Shown piece by piece: positions 16,935-26,026 of a stretch of 64,000 nt of DNA (position 1 is the first letter of the stretch; the number at the start of each line of letters is the position of its first letter). This DNA is from SIG565 sp045651765 (GTDB taxonomy: Bacteria > Bacillota > Clostridia > Oscillospirales > Acutalibacteraceae), in contig JAZRSY010000023.1 in NCBI GenBank assembly GCA_045651765.1, positions 42,900-106,899 on the forward strand, given 5' to 3'. Under the pieces are notes generated by a model, which saw only the letters and a program-made list of their open reading frames with translations, ran no database searches and had not been told where the DNA came from. The position numbers and the translations under genes were made by a program.

Positions 16935-18272
16935 ATGGACGGCGACCCTGTCAATTTACTTTACAAACTTATTTTATTACTTGTTCTTATTCTTGTTAAT
17001 GCTTTTTTCGCTATGAGCGAAATAGCCATTATCACACTTAACGATTTAAAGTTGCAACGAATGGCCGAAGAGGGCGACAAAAAAGCCGCAAAAATTTTAA
17101 AGCTTACTAAAAACCCTTCCAACTTTTTATCCACCATTCAAATAGGCATTACCTTAGCAGGATTTTTAACATCGGCCGCTGCTGCCGAAAACTTTGCGGG
17201 TCCTTTTGCAAACTTTTTAGCGGGACTTTTTAACATTAACCCCACTGCAGCCTGGTTAGAGGCAATTTCGCTTTTTGCGGTAACGGTTATAATATCGTTC
17301 TTTTCACTGGTGCTCGGCGAGCTTGTGCCCAAAAGAATTGCCATGCAAAAATACGAACAAATATCCTTTAAAATTGTGGGAATTTTAACCTTTATTAAGG
17401 GGTTATTCAAGCCGTTTATTAAAATTCTTTCCTTTTCAACAAACATAATAGTTCGCATTTTAGGCTTCGACCCTAACGCCAGCCAAGAAAAAGTAACCGA
17501 AGAAGAAATTCTAATGCTTGTTGATGCCGGCGAAGAAAAAGGCGTTATTGAAGAAAGCCAAAAAGAAATGATTAACAACATTTTCGAATTTGACGATATT
17601 TTAGCATCGGATGTTATGACCCACCGCACCGACATTGAAGCGGTTGAAATTAACAGTGATTTTGCCGAAGTACTTGAAAAATCCATTACTGCCGGTTATT
17701 CGAGAATACCGGTTTATGAAGAAGATTTAGATAATATTAAAGGCGTTATTTACATTAAAGACCTTTTAAAATATGTTGGCAAAGCATTGCCTAAATCGTT
17801 AAAAATTTCGGGCATAATGCGCAAGGCCTACTTCTTCCCCGAAACAAAACGCTGCGGTGATTTATTCAATGAAATGACCGAAAAACACCTGCAACTTGTT
17901 TTTGTGTGCGATGAATATGGCGGTATTTCGGGCATAGTTACTATGGAAGACCTGTTAGAATCTATAGTAGGCAATATGCAAGACGAATACGATAACGAAG
18001 AAATCGAGATAGAAAAGGTTAACGAAACCACCTATTCTTTAGATGGTACCAGCGATATTGAAGAGGTTGAAGAGATTTTAAATGTGAAATTCCCCGAAGG
18101 CGATTACGATACTATTGGCGGTTTTATAATGGCCGAGCTCGGCATAATCCCCGCCGAAGATGAAAACCCAACGGTAGAATACAGCGGGTATTCATTTAAA
18201 GTAGATGAAGTTGACGACCGAAGAATTGAACGCATTACCGCCGAAAAATTACCTGAACAACAAGAAGAATAA
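16935..18272 (+). CDS. CNNM/TlyC (hemolysin-like) transporter protein with CBS pair
   Basis: A 445-residue membrane protein of the DUF21-CBS-CorC_HlyC architecture. The N-terminal DUF21 region (about residues 5-190) has four hydrophobic stretches, starting LILLLVLILVNAFFAMSEIA. A CBS pair follows (about 205-330, with MTHRTDIEAVE and GVIYIKDLLKYV) and then the C-terminal CorC/HlyC domain with GTSDIEEVEEIL and GDYDTIGGF. Relatives such as B. subtilis MpfA export Mg2+. A cytolytic role is not implied. The ATG has GGAG 10 nt upstream, and the gene is monocistronic. Confidence 0.9.
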   Translation: MDGDPVNLLYKLILLLVLILVNAFFAMSEIAIITLNDLKLQRMAEEGDKKAAKILKLTKNPSNFLSTIQIGITLAGFLTSAAAAENFAGPFANFLAGLFNINPTAAWLEAISLFAVTVIISFFSLVLGELVPKRIAMQKYEQISFKIVGILTFIKGLFKPFIKILSFSTNIIVRILGFDPNASQEKVTEEEILMLVDAGEEKGVIEESQKEMINNIFEFDDILASDVMTHRTDIEAVEINSDFAEVLEKSITAGYSRIPVYEEDLDNIKGVIYIKDLLKYVGKALPKSLKISGIMRKAYFFPETKRCGDLFNEMTEKHLQLVFVCDEYGGISGIVTMEDLLESIVGNMQDEYDNEEIEIEKVNETTYSLDGTSDIEEVEEILNVKFPEGDYDTIGGFIMAELGIIPAEDENPTVEYSGYSFKVDEVDDRRIERITAEKLPEQQEE

Positions 18273-18302
18273 AAAAATAACGCCCTTGTGGCGTTATTTT
18301 TT
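18272..18302. terminator. Bidirectional terminator
   Basis: A 13-bp perfect stem AAAAAATAACGCC/GGCGTTATTTTTT with loop CTTGT lies between the converging CNNM-family gene and galE. A/T runs on both sides allow use in both directions. Confidence 0.88.
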
Positions 18303-18305
18303 TGC

Positions 18306-19319
18306 TTATTCATTATACCCGTTAGGGTTATTTTTTTGCCAATTCCAAGTGTCGCGGCACATATCCTCAACACTGAGGGTTGCGGTCCAACCCAATATTT
18401 CTTCGGCCTTTTGGGCATTGGCATAAATTTCGTCAAGGTCGCCCGGTCGGCGTGGGTCTATTACATAAGGCACCTCTACGCCCGACGCTTTTTCAAAGGC
18501 ATTTTTAAGTTCTAAAACGGTGGTTCCGTTGCCGGTACCTAAATTAAATTCATCGCACTTATTGTTTTTAAGTGCCCATTCCACCGCCTTAACATGACCA
18601 ACGGCCAAGTCGCAAACATGAATATAATCGCGAACACCGGTGCCGTCGGGGGTATTATAATCGTTGCCGAAAACGTGCAGTTCACTCCTGCGGCCAACCG
18701 CAACCTGTGCAATATATGGCATAAGGTTGTTTGGTATACCTTTTGGGTCCTCGCCTATTTTGCCGCTTGGGTGTGCGCCAATTGGGTTAAAATACCTAAG
18801 AATTGCAATGCCCCAACTGTTATCCGACACATATAAATCCCTTAAAATATCTTCAATAAACAGTTTTGTGCGGCCATATGGATTTATGGAGCCTGTGGGC
18901 ATACCCTCTTTAAGCGGCATTGTTTTAGAAACACCGTAAACCGTGGCCGAAGAAGAAAATACAAACTTTTTAACCCCAAAATTACGCATAACCTCTAAAA
19001 GCATTAGGGTGCTTATTAGGTTGTTATCATAATATTCTATGGGTTTTGCAACCGATTCACCAACGGCCTTTAAGCCCGCGAAATGAATAACGGCCTCTAT
19101 TTCGTTTTCGGAAAATATTTTTTCAAGCGCTGCCATATCTCTAACATCGTTTTGGTAAAATTTTACTTTCTTTCCTGTAATTTCTTCTACCCTCTTTAAC
19201 GATTCTTGGCTGCTGTTATCTAAATTATCTATAACCACAACACTGTGGCCTGCCTTTAACATCTCTATACAGGTGTGTGAACCTATGTACCCTGCACCGC
19301 CGGTTACTAAAATAGCCAT
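18306..19319 (-). CDS. galE: UDP-glucose 4-epimerase
   Basis: This interconverts UDP-glucose and UDP-galactose with bound NAD in the Leloir pathway and for surface-polymer precursors. It is 337 residues, the usual length. The Rossmann motif GGAGYIGSHT is at the N-terminus, the catalytic SSSATVYG and YGRTK are present, and C-terminal RRPGDLDEIYA fits the sugar-nucleotide site. It stands alone, with no other gal genes near, so a cell-envelope supply role is as likely as galactose use. Confidence 0.95.
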   Translation of the reverse strand: MAILVTGGAGYIGSHTCIEMLKAGHSVVVIDNLDNSSQESLKRVEEITGKKVKFYQNDVRDMAALEKIFSENEIEAVIHFAGLKAVGESVAKPIEYYDNNLISTLMLLEVMRNFGVKKFVFSSSATVYGVSKTMPLKEGMPTGSINPYGRTKLFIEDILRDLYVSDNSWGIAILRYFNPIGAHPSGKIGEDPKGIPNNLMPYIAQVAVGRRSELHVFGNDYNTPDGTGVRDYIHVCDLAVGHVKAVEWALKNNKCDEFNLGTGNGTTVLELKNAFEKASGVEVPYVIDPRRPGDLDEIYANAQKAEEILGWTATLSVEDMCRDTWNWQKNNPNGYNE

Positions 19320-19347
19320 AAAAAACCTCCGTTAAATTTATAATATA

Positions 19348-19376
19348 ATAATAACACAAAATAAAAATTAAGTAAA
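19348..19376 (-). promoter_or_regulatory. Probable galE promoter
   Basis: Minus strand: TTTACT, 17 nt, TATTAT. The region is very AT-rich, so specificity is limited. The rest of 19320-19539 holds only this and the divergent dnaD promoter. Confidence 0.5.
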
Positions 19377-19481
19377 TATTTATAAATAAAATTTTTAACA
19401 ATATTTTGTATTTTTTGCCCGTTTTTTTTATTTTTCACTCAACCTGTAGTAATTAATAAAAAATAGCTAAAATTTGCAAGG

Positions 19482-19510
19482 TTTACAACTAAAAAAAATA
19501 ATGTTATAAT
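19482..19510 (+). promoter_or_regulatory. Promoter of the dnaD-dnaI pair
   Basis: TTTACA, 17 nt, TATAAT, 30 nt before the dnaD start codon. Confidence 0.75.
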
Positions 19511-19539
19511 TCTTTTATATTAATTTATGGGGTAAGAAT

Positions 19540-20472
19540 ATGGATTATTTTATAAATCCTGCTATGTTTCAAAAAAGCTTTGTTGTGCCTTTTAACATAG
19601 CCGAAAATTATTTAAAAATAGCAACGGCCACTCAGTTAAGGGTGGTTTTATATGTGCTTAGCCACTTAACCGATGAGCCAAGCAATGCCGACATTGCCGA
19701 CGCTTTATTATTAACCGAGGCTGATGTATCCGACGCTATGTGTTTTTGGCAACAAAGCGGTATTTTTATGGCTAAATCGGGCCCACAAACCCCTGCCGAA
19801 AAACCGGAAAAACGCATTGTTAAAACGGCCGTTATTAAACCCACCCGAGAAGAAATTGCCCGCCGTTTATCCGAAAGCAAAGAAATTAGCCTATTATTAA
19901 ACGAGGCACAGTTTAAATTTGGACGCACCCTTAAAATGAACGAAAGTTCCACACTGATTTGGCTTTATGACGACCAAGGAATGGACATTTCACTTATTTT
20001 AATGCTGTTAGAGTATGCCAAAGGTGAAAACAAATGTAATATTTCGTTTATAGAACGAACCGCAGTGGAATGGTTAAATAACAACATAGCATCTATTACC
20101 GATGCTGAAAATTACATAGCCGAAATAAATCGCAAGAAAACCGCCTGGAAGGTTGTGGAGGCCGCATTCGGCATTGAGGACAGGCTTGCCAGCACCAAAG
20201 AGCTTGAATTGGCTTCGCGCTGGGTGGAAGAATGGCATCTGCCACGCGAAGTTTTAAGGTTGGCATATGAAAAATGTGTTGACACAAAATCTAAATTCAT
20301 TATGTCTTACACCGCAAAAATTTTAGAAGGCTGGCACAAAAACGGTTATAAAACCGCAGCCGATATTCAAAACGCCGAAGTGAAAGCCAAAAAGAGCCAA
20401 AAGGCCGATTTCGCAAGTTCCGACATTAGCGAAATTGACAAACTTTTAAGTATAGGTTATAAGGGGGAATAA
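19540..20472 (+). CDS. DnaD-domain primosome protein
   Basis: A 310-residue replication-initiation or restart protein of the DnaD/DnaB family. The N-terminal winged-helix-like part (about 1-75) is followed by a linker and two DnaB_2-type domains (about 105-180 and 200-280). The domains carry FIERTAVEWLNNNI and YTAKILEGWHKNGYKT, close to the family's YxxxILxxWxxxG signature. It lies 3 nt before a DnaI-like helicase loader, the classic low-GC primosome pairing. It presumably helps load replicative helicase at oriC or stalled forks. The subfamily (DnaD or DnaB) is uncertain. Confidence 0.85.
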   Translation: MDYFINPAMFQKSFVVPFNIAENYLKIATATQLRVVLYVLSHLTDEPSNADIADALLLTEADVSDAMCFWQQSGIFMAKSGPQTPAEKPEKRIVKTAVIKPTREEIARRLSESKEISLLLNEAQFKFGRTLKMNESSTLIWLYDDQGMDISLILMLLEYAKGENKCNISFIERTAVEWLNNNIASITDAENYIAEINRKKTAWKVVEAAFGIEDRLASTKELELASRWVEEWHLPREVLRLAYEKCVDTKSKFIMSYTAKILEGWHKNGYKTAADIQNAEVKAKKSQKADFASSDISEIDKLLSIGYKGE

Positions 20473-20475
20473 AAA

Positions 20476-21447
20476 TTGGGTTACAGCAACGAATACTATG
20501 CAAAAGCCATTAACATTATTAAAGAAAACCGCAAAAAATCTTTAGCCCAATATAACCAACTGCTTGACCTTACATACAACGCTGTTCCCCGCTTAAGTGA
20601 AATTGACGCCCAATTGTCTGCGCTTGGTGCCAAGGCAATGACATCGGCCATGAGCGGCAACAAAGAGGCAGTTGAAGCATGCAAAGCAGAATCGGAAAAG
20701 TTGCAAAACGAAAAGCAAGAAATTATAACTGGTGCCGGCATTACCACACCTAAATTTAAATGCAAAAAATGCAGTGATACAGGTTTTGTTAATAATAAAA
20801 AATGCGATTGCGTTAATAAACTTGCCAAAAAATTGGTTTTAGAAAGTTTAAACGAGCATATGCCACTAAGCACACAAAATTTTAATAATTTTGACCTTAA
20901 TTATTACCCCGATAAAGCAACCGAAAGCGGCATATCGCCCAAAGAGCACGCAGAGCAAATTTATAATAATTTAAAAAATTATGCAAATAATTTTACAATT
21001 AATTCCGACAATATATTTTTAACGGGCAGTGTGGGCCTTGGCAAAACCCACCTGTGCATGTCCATAATAAATGTTGTTACCGAAAAGGGCTATGGCGTTA
21101 TTTATGGCTCGGCGCAAAACCTGTTTTCGCTTATAGAGCGCGAACATTTTTCATCCGGCAGCGGCGAAAAGTTAGATGCCCTGCTTAATGCCGATTTATT
21201 GGTTATTGATGACCTTGGAACCGAATTTTTAAGCGCCTTTACGGCTTCGGCTTTTTATAACATAATAAACACCCGCATCAATAACCGCCTGCCCACCATT
21301 ATAAATACAAATTTATCATTTAAAGAGTTGGAAGAACGCTATTCGGCCAGAATATCCTCGAGAATTGTTGGCAACTATAAATTCCACGCTTTATACGGTA
21401 AAGACATTAGGCAAATTAAGGCCTTCGAGAATATGAATAATAAATAA
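20476..21447 (+). CDS. DnaI/DnaC-type helicase-loader ATPase
   Basis: A 323-residue AAA+ ATPase that loads the replicative helicase. The N-terminal part is a coiled region, then a zinc-finger-like CKKCSDTG...KKCDC near residues 95-115. The AAA+ core has Walker A GSVGLGKTH, Walker B LLVIDDLGTE and the SARISSRIVGN sensor region. The start is a TTG with AAGGGGG ending 9 nt upstream. No better ATG exists. It is the second gene of the dnaD operon. Confidence 0.9.
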   Translation: MGYSNEYYAKAINIIKENRKKSLAQYNQLLDLTYNAVPRLSEIDAQLSALGAKAMTSAMSGNKEAVEACKAESEKLQNEKQEIITGAGITTPKFKCKKCSDTGFVNNKKCDCVNKLAKKLVLESLNEHMPLSTQNFNNFDLNYYPDKATESGISPKEHAEQIYNNLKNYANNFTINSDNIFLTGSVGLGKTHLCMSIINVVTEKGYGVIYGSAQNLFSLIEREHFSSGSGEKLDALLNADLLVIDDLGTEFLSAFTASAFYNIINTRINNRLPTIINTNLSFKELEERYSARISSRIVGNYKFHALYGKDIRQIKAFENMNNK

Positions 21448-21453
21448 AAAATT

Positions 21454-21480
21454 AACCCCCAAGTTTAAAACTTGGGGGTT
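21454..21480. terminator. Bidirectional terminator
   Basis: A perfect 13-bp stem AACCCCCAAGTTT/AAACTTGGGGGTT with a one-base centre has T-runs at both ends. It serves the converging dnaI gene and hydrogenase operon. Confidence 0.9.
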
Positions 21481-21487
21481 TTTGTTA

Positions 21488-23224
21488 TTAATATTTCTTG
21501 CGTGCGGTGTAAGAAGTGTGAAGGTCGTGGTGTGCTTTATGACCGCCAAAACCATCGTACCACTCGCTGTAAAGTGTTTTAATAACCGGTGATTCGTGCG
21601 ACATTCTAAGTGCCATAGAAGCATCTTGGTCGTATAACGCCTGAGCTCTAACAGCCTTTAAATCTACAGTGTCGCGCACATATTGGGGTTGAATTGGTTG
21701 TCCGCCGCCGTTTACACAGCCACCCGGGCAGCCCATAATTTCAATGAAGCCCCAACCATCAGGGTTACCGTTTTTAAGTTTATCCATAACCACTTTGGCA
21801 GCGCCTGCGCCAGAGGCAACGGCTAATTTAAGTTCGGTACCGCCAACAGTAACGGTTGCGGTCTTAAGACCCATTGTGCCACGAACAGCCTTTAATTCTA
21901 CAGGCTCGGTAGCACCATTTAACCAAGCATTAGCGGTTCTAACGGCAGCCTCCATAACGCCGCCTGTTGCACCGAATATAACGGCAGCACCGGTATCTTC
22001 ACCCAAGGGGCTGTCGAACTCTTCATCGGGCAATGATTTAAACTGAAGACCTGCACGCTCTATCATACGGGCTAATTCCCTTGTAGTTAATGCAATATCA
22101 ACATCCGGAACACCGGCAGCCGATTGGTCTTCACGGCCGATTTCGAACTTCTTGGCAGTACAGGGCATTACCGAAACGCTAACAATATCTTTAGGGTCTA
22201 TGCCCATTTTGTTTGCGTAATAGGTTTTAATAACGGCACCAGCCATTTGTTGTGGAGATTTACAGGTAGACAAATGCTCTAATAAATCGGGGTAGTAAAA
22301 TTCACAGAACTTAACCCAACCCGGTGAGCAAGAGGTAATCATGGGTAATGTGCCACCATTTTTAATACGGTTTACAAGCTCGTTTGCTTCTTCAACAATT
22401 GTTAGGTCGGCAGCAAAGTTAGTATCGAAAACCCTGTCAAATCCGAGCCTTCTCATAGCGGCAACCATTTTACCCTCTACGTTAGTGCCAATATCCATTC
22501 CAAAGCATTCGCCCAATGTTACACGAACAGATGGGGCTGCTTGAATAACAACATGTTTGGTTGGGTCAGCAAGAGCTTCCCAAACCTTTGCGGTGTCGTC
22601 TTTTTCGGTTAATGCGCCGGTTGGGCAAACAACAGTACATTGACCACAAGAAATACAAGGAACATCGCTCAGTTGCTTTTTAAATGCTGTGCCAATGTTA
22701 GTGTCAATACCACGCTCGTTAGCACCAATTACACTTACAAACTGCTCTTCGCAGGCAGCAACGCAACGGCGGCAGAGAATACACTTATTATTATCTCTAA
22801 CCAAGTGTGGTGTGCTTTCGTCTAACTCATATTTAGGTTTATATCCACCAAAGGCATCTTCATCTACGCCATATTCACGGCAAAGTTTTTGAAGTTCGCA
22901 GTTGGTTGAGCGCACACAAGAAAGACATTTCTTTTCGTGGGTCGATAAAATAAGCTCGAGTGTTGTTTTGCGGGCTTGCTGAATTTTTGCAGTGTTGGTT
23001 TGAATTTCCATTCCTTCGGTAACGGGGTAAACGCAGGCTGTTACCAATCCGCGAGCACCTGTTGCTTCAACAACACATATACGGCAAGCACCAATTTCGT
23101 TCTTTTCTTTCATAAAGCAAAGTGTTGGAATTTCAACACCTGCTTTTCTGGCAGCATCCAGTATTGTGGAGCCCTTTTCAACGCTTACAGCAATACCGTT
23201 TACTTTTACATTAATCATATCCAT
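21488..23224 (-). CDS. hydA: NADH-linked [FeFe] hydrogenase catalytic subunit
   Basis: 578 residues, cytosolic. It is the catalytic subunit that makes hydrogen from ferredoxin and NADH electrons. In order it has an N-terminal [2Fe-2S] domain (CRICVVEA region), a His-Cys3 cluster site (HEKKCLSC), two [4Fe-4S] motifs (CILCRRC and CISCGQC), then the H-cluster domain. Its three motifs are TSCSPGW (residues 297-303), MPCTAKKFE (Cys355) and EIMGCPGGCVNGGGQP. The spacing matches C. pasteurianum CpI residue for residue, but Ser300 replaces the second Cys of TSCCPGW. It is the last gene of the operon. Confidence 0.95.
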   Translation of the reverse strand: MDMINVKVNGIAVSVEKGSTILDAARKAGVEIPTLCFMKEKNEIGACRICVVEATGARGLVTACVYPVTEGMEIQTNTAKIQQARKTTLELILSTHEKKCLSCVRSTNCELQKLCREYGVDEDAFGGYKPKYELDESTPHLVRDNNKCILCRRCVAACEEQFVSVIGANERGIDTNIGTAFKKQLSDVPCISCGQCTVVCPTGALTEKDDTAKVWEALADPTKHVVIQAAPSVRVTLGECFGMDIGTNVEGKMVAAMRRLGFDRVFDTNFAADLTIVEEANELVNRIKNGGTLPMITSCSPGWVKFCEFYYPDLLEHLSTCKSPQQMAGAVIKTYYANKMGIDPKDIVSVSVMPCTAKKFEIGREDQSAAGVPDVDIALTTRELARMIERAGLQFKSLPDEEFDSPLGEDTGAAVIFGATGGVMEAAVRTANAWLNGATEPVELKAVRGTMGLKTATVTVGGTELKLAVASGAGAAKVVMDKLKNGNPDGWGFIEIMGCPGGCVNGGGQPIQPQYVRDTVDLKAVRAQALYDQDASMALRMSHESPVIKTLYSEWYDGFGGHKAHHDLHTSYTARKKY

Positions 23225-23242
23225 TATTACGGGACTCCTTTC

Positions 23243-25063
23243 TTATTGTTTGCTTATAGCCTTAAACTTACAGCTGCCAATGCAAGCGCCGCACTTAACG
23301 CATTTATCAGCATCTATAGTATAAGACGGTAATTTATGGCCCTCGGCAATGTAATCGGTTTTAGTAATTGCATTAGCGGGGCAGTTTCTTGCGCACATAC
23401 CGCAACCAATACATTTATCTTTATCAATAGTAAATGTAAGAAGGTCTTTACAAACGCCTGCGGGGCATTTTTTCTCGGTAACGTGGGCAATATATTCATC
23501 TCGGAAGAATTTAAGTGTTGCTAAAACAGGGTTAGGTGCTGTTTGGCCAAGGCCGCAAAGCGAGTTAGCTTTTATGTAGTTAGAAAGCTCCTCGATTTTA
23601 TCAATATCTTCTAAAGTGCCTTTGCCTTCGGTAATCTTATCAAGCAATTCTAATAAACGCTTGGTACCTACACGGCAAGGTGTACATTTACCGCAAGATT
23701 CATCTACAGTAAACTCAAGGAAGAACTTAGCCATATCAACCATACAGTTGTCTTCGTCCATTACGATAAGACCGCCGGAACCCATCATACAACCAATGGC
23801 AACAAGGTTATCGTAATCTACTTCGGTATCTATAAGCTCGGCAGGGATACATCCGCCCGAAGGACCACCTGTTTGGGCAGCCTTGAACTTTTTGCCGTTC
23901 GGTATACCGCCGCCAATTTCTTCAATAATGTGGCGTAAAGTTGTGCCCATAGGAATTTCCACAAGGCCTGTATTTTTAATTTTACCACCCAAAGCAAATA
24001 CCTTTGTACCCTTGGATTTTTCGGTACCCATAGAGGCAAACCAATCGGCACCTTTTAAAATAATTTGTGGAATATTAGCAAAGGTTTCAACGTTATTTTC
24101 GGTGGTTGGCGAAGCAAACAAACCTTTAACTGCAGGGTATGGTGGACGTGGTCTTGGCTCGCCACGGTTACCTTCTATGGAGGTCATAAGAGCGGTTTCT
24201 TCACCGCAAACGAATGCACCTGCACCAAGGCGAATATCTAAATCGAAATCGAAGCCCGAGCCAAAAATGTTTTTACCAAGCAGACCGTATTCACGAGCCT
24301 GTTTAATGGCAATAGCAAGGCGCGAAACTGCAATTGGGTACTCTGCCCTTACATATACATAACCCTTTGTAGCACCGGTAGCGTATCCGCAAATAGCCAT
24401 AGCCTCAATAATACAGTGTGGGTCGCCCTCTAAAACCGAACGGTCCATGAATGCACCCGGGTCGCCTTCGTCGGCGTTACATACAACATATTTTTGAGGT
24501 GCTGCATTAGCAGCGGTTAAAGACCATTTTCTGCCAGTGGGGAATCCACCGCCGCCACGGCCGCGAAGACCCGAATCGCTAACGCATTTAATAACATCTT
24601 CGGGTGTCATTTCGGTTAATACTTTACCAAGGGCTGCATAGCCGTCCATGGCAATATATTCATCGATTTCTTCGGGGTTAATAACACCGCAGTTGCGCAA
24701 AGCTACACGAGTTTGTGATTTGTAGAAAGCGGTATCATTAAGCGAAACATTTTCGGTTTCGTCTAATCTTTCTGCCGATTCATCTACATATTCAAGCCTT
24801 TTAACTACTCTACCTTTTAAAAGATGTTCTTCAACAATTTCTTTAACATCTTCAGGTTTTACAAGACTATAGAATGTGCCATCCGGATAAATAATAACAA
24901 CAGGACCCATAGCACACAAACCAAAACAACCTGTTTGAACAAGCTTAACCTCGTCGGTAAGACCGTGTGCTGCAAGGTTCTCTACAAAAGCTTCCTGAAT
25001 GTTTTTACTTCCGGAGGAGGTACAGCCTGTACCACCGCAAATTAATACGTGTGAACGAATCAT
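23243..25063 (-). CDS. hydB: Hydrogenase NADH-binding flavoprotein subunit (NuoF-like)
   Basis: 606 residues. The N-terminal thioredoxin-like [2Fe-2S] domain (CGGTGCTSSG...TGCFGLC) precedes the NuoF core with FMN/NADH motif GLRGRGGGGFPTGRKW (near 175) and the [4Fe-4S] motif ESCGKCTPCR (near 458). A two-cluster ferredoxin tail follows (CIGCGMCARNCP and CVKCGACIGSC). This is the architecture of HydB in trimeric electron-bifurcating hydrogenases, where NADH oxidation is coupled to ferredoxin oxidation. It lies 18 nt before hydA. Confidence 0.95.
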   Translation of the reverse strand: MIRSHVLICGGTGCTSSGSKNIQEAFVENLAAHGLTDEVKLVQTGCFGLCAMGPVVIIYPDGTFYSLVKPEDVKEIVEEHLLKGRVVKRLEYVDESAERLDETENVSLNDTAFYKSQTRVALRNCGVINPEEIDEYIAMDGYAALGKVLTEMTPEDVIKCVSDSGLRGRGGGGFPTGRKWSLTAANAAPQKYVVCNADEGDPGAFMDRSVLEGDPHCIIEAMAICGYATGATKGYVYVRAEYPIAVSRLAIAIKQAREYGLLGKNIFGSGFDFDLDIRLGAGAFVCGEETALMTSIEGNRGEPRPRPPYPAVKGLFASPTTENNVETFANIPQIILKGADWFASMGTEKSKGTKVFALGGKIKNTGLVEIPMGTTLRHIIEEIGGGIPNGKKFKAAQTGGPSGGCIPAELIDTEVDYDNLVAIGCMMGSGGLIVMDEDNCMVDMAKFFLEFTVDESCGKCTPCRVGTKRLLELLDKITEGKGTLEDIDKIEELSNYIKANSLCGLGQTAPNPVLATLKFFRDEYIAHVTEKKCPAGVCKDLLTFTIDKDKCIGCGMCARNCPANAITKTDYIAEGHKLPSYTIDADKCVKCGACIGSCKFKAISKQ

Positions 25064-25080
25064 TTAATAAACCTCCAGCA

Positions 25081-25449
25081 TTATTTATTAGCGGCAAGTG
25101 TATATTCGGTAATTACCTTGCCGTTTTTTAAATGTTCATTAATAACCTTTTCTGCTTTTTCGGCAGACATTTTAACATAGGTTACCTTTTCTTTACCTGC
25201 TTCATAAACCTCTACAACAGGTTCGTATTGGCAAATACCAATGCAGCCTGTTTGTGTAACGGTTACTTTGGCAGATAAACCAGCCTTATTAACACCCTCT
25301 ACAAAGGCGCTAAGCACAGGGCGTGCACCGGCGGCTATACCACAGGTAGCCATACCAACAACTACCCTTTTTTCGCCGTAGCCTTCCCTTAGAACTACCT
25401 TATCCTTCATTTTATCCCTAATGGCTTGTAGTTCAGCTAATGATTTCAT
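25081..25449 (-). CDS. Thioredoxin-like [2Fe-2S] protein (HndB-like)
   Basis: 122 residues. The thioredoxin-fold [2Fe-2S] ferredoxin pattern is visible: ATCGIAAGA near residue 36 and TQTGCIGICQYEP near 70. Similar proteins are the HndB subunit of NADP-reducing hydrogenases and sit beside NuoF-like genes. It probably joins the hydrogenase complex as an extra electron-transfer subunit. It lies 17 nt before hydB. Confidence 0.85.
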   Translation of the reverse strand: MKSLAELQAIRDKMKDKVVLREGYGEKRVVVGMATCGIAAGARPVLSAFVEGVNKAGLSAKVTVTQTGCIGICQYEPVVEVYEAGKEKVTYVKMSAEKAEKVINEHLKNGKVITEYTLAANK

Positions 25450-25474
25450 AAAAATTCTTCCTTTCTTATATAAA

Positions 25475-26026
25475 TTAAAGATTTTCGTATTGTTCTTTTA
25501 AAAAATCTTTAATCCAATTTAAAATTTCAAACTCGTTCAAGTTTATATCATCACCTAAAACTTGGCGCAACTCTTGGGTGTTAAGCAAAACTTCGCCCTC
25601 ACCCACCGTATGCTTAAAATAAAAATCGCTTTCGGGGTGGCCTTGTATTAGGGTTATGACCGTGGAAATAATATCGCCCAGCGGGGTGTAATCTATATGA
25701 TTTTTATTGAACACCGCCGTAACACAGGTGCCGTGGTCGTTTGGAAACTCTTCTTGGCTTTTAGATTCAATTTTAAAACTGCCGCCTGTTTGTTCGGCCC
25801 CAAGTTTAAAAAACGGAATTCCAAAACCAACCTTACGGGTTGTGCGGGTAGTAAAAAACGGGTTTACAACATTCTTGCACATTTCGCTACTCATGCCGCA
25901 GCCGTTATCTTTAATAATAATGGTTAAGGTGTTTTCGGTTTCTGTAAGTAAAATGTGGGTTAATGTTGAGCCTGCTTTTAACGAATTTTCGGTTATATCT
26001 AAAATATTTAACGATAATTCTTTCAT
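25475..26026 (-). CDS. HATPase_c protein of the hydrogenase operon
   Basis: 183 residues. A GHKL ATP-binding domain fills the first 110: N-box NILDITENSLKAGS, G1 DNGCGM, G2 VGFGIPFFK and a final GTCV. There is no histidine-phosphotransfer helix, sensor or membrane part, so it is not a classical sensor kinase. It is more like a free-standing kinase or switch protein. About 70 residues of unknown fold follow. Its ATG overlaps the PHP-gene stop (ATGA), implying coupled synthesis. Confidence 0.85.
   Translation of the reverse strand: MKELSLNILDITENSLKAGSTLTHILLTETENTLTIIIKDNGCGMSSEMCKNVVNPFFTTRTTRKVGFGIPFFKLGAEQTGGSFKIESKSQEEFPNDHGTCVTAVFNKNHIDYTPLGDIISTVITLIQGHPESDFYFKHTVGEGEVLLNTQELRQVLGDDINLNEFEILNWIKDFLKEQYENL

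Noticed and set aside
23883..24362. A 159-codon ORF antisense to hydB; similar ones at 30307-30777, 39745-40236 and 41858-42319
   Set aside because: All lie fully inside well-supported genes on the other strand without ribosome sites. They result from codon bias.
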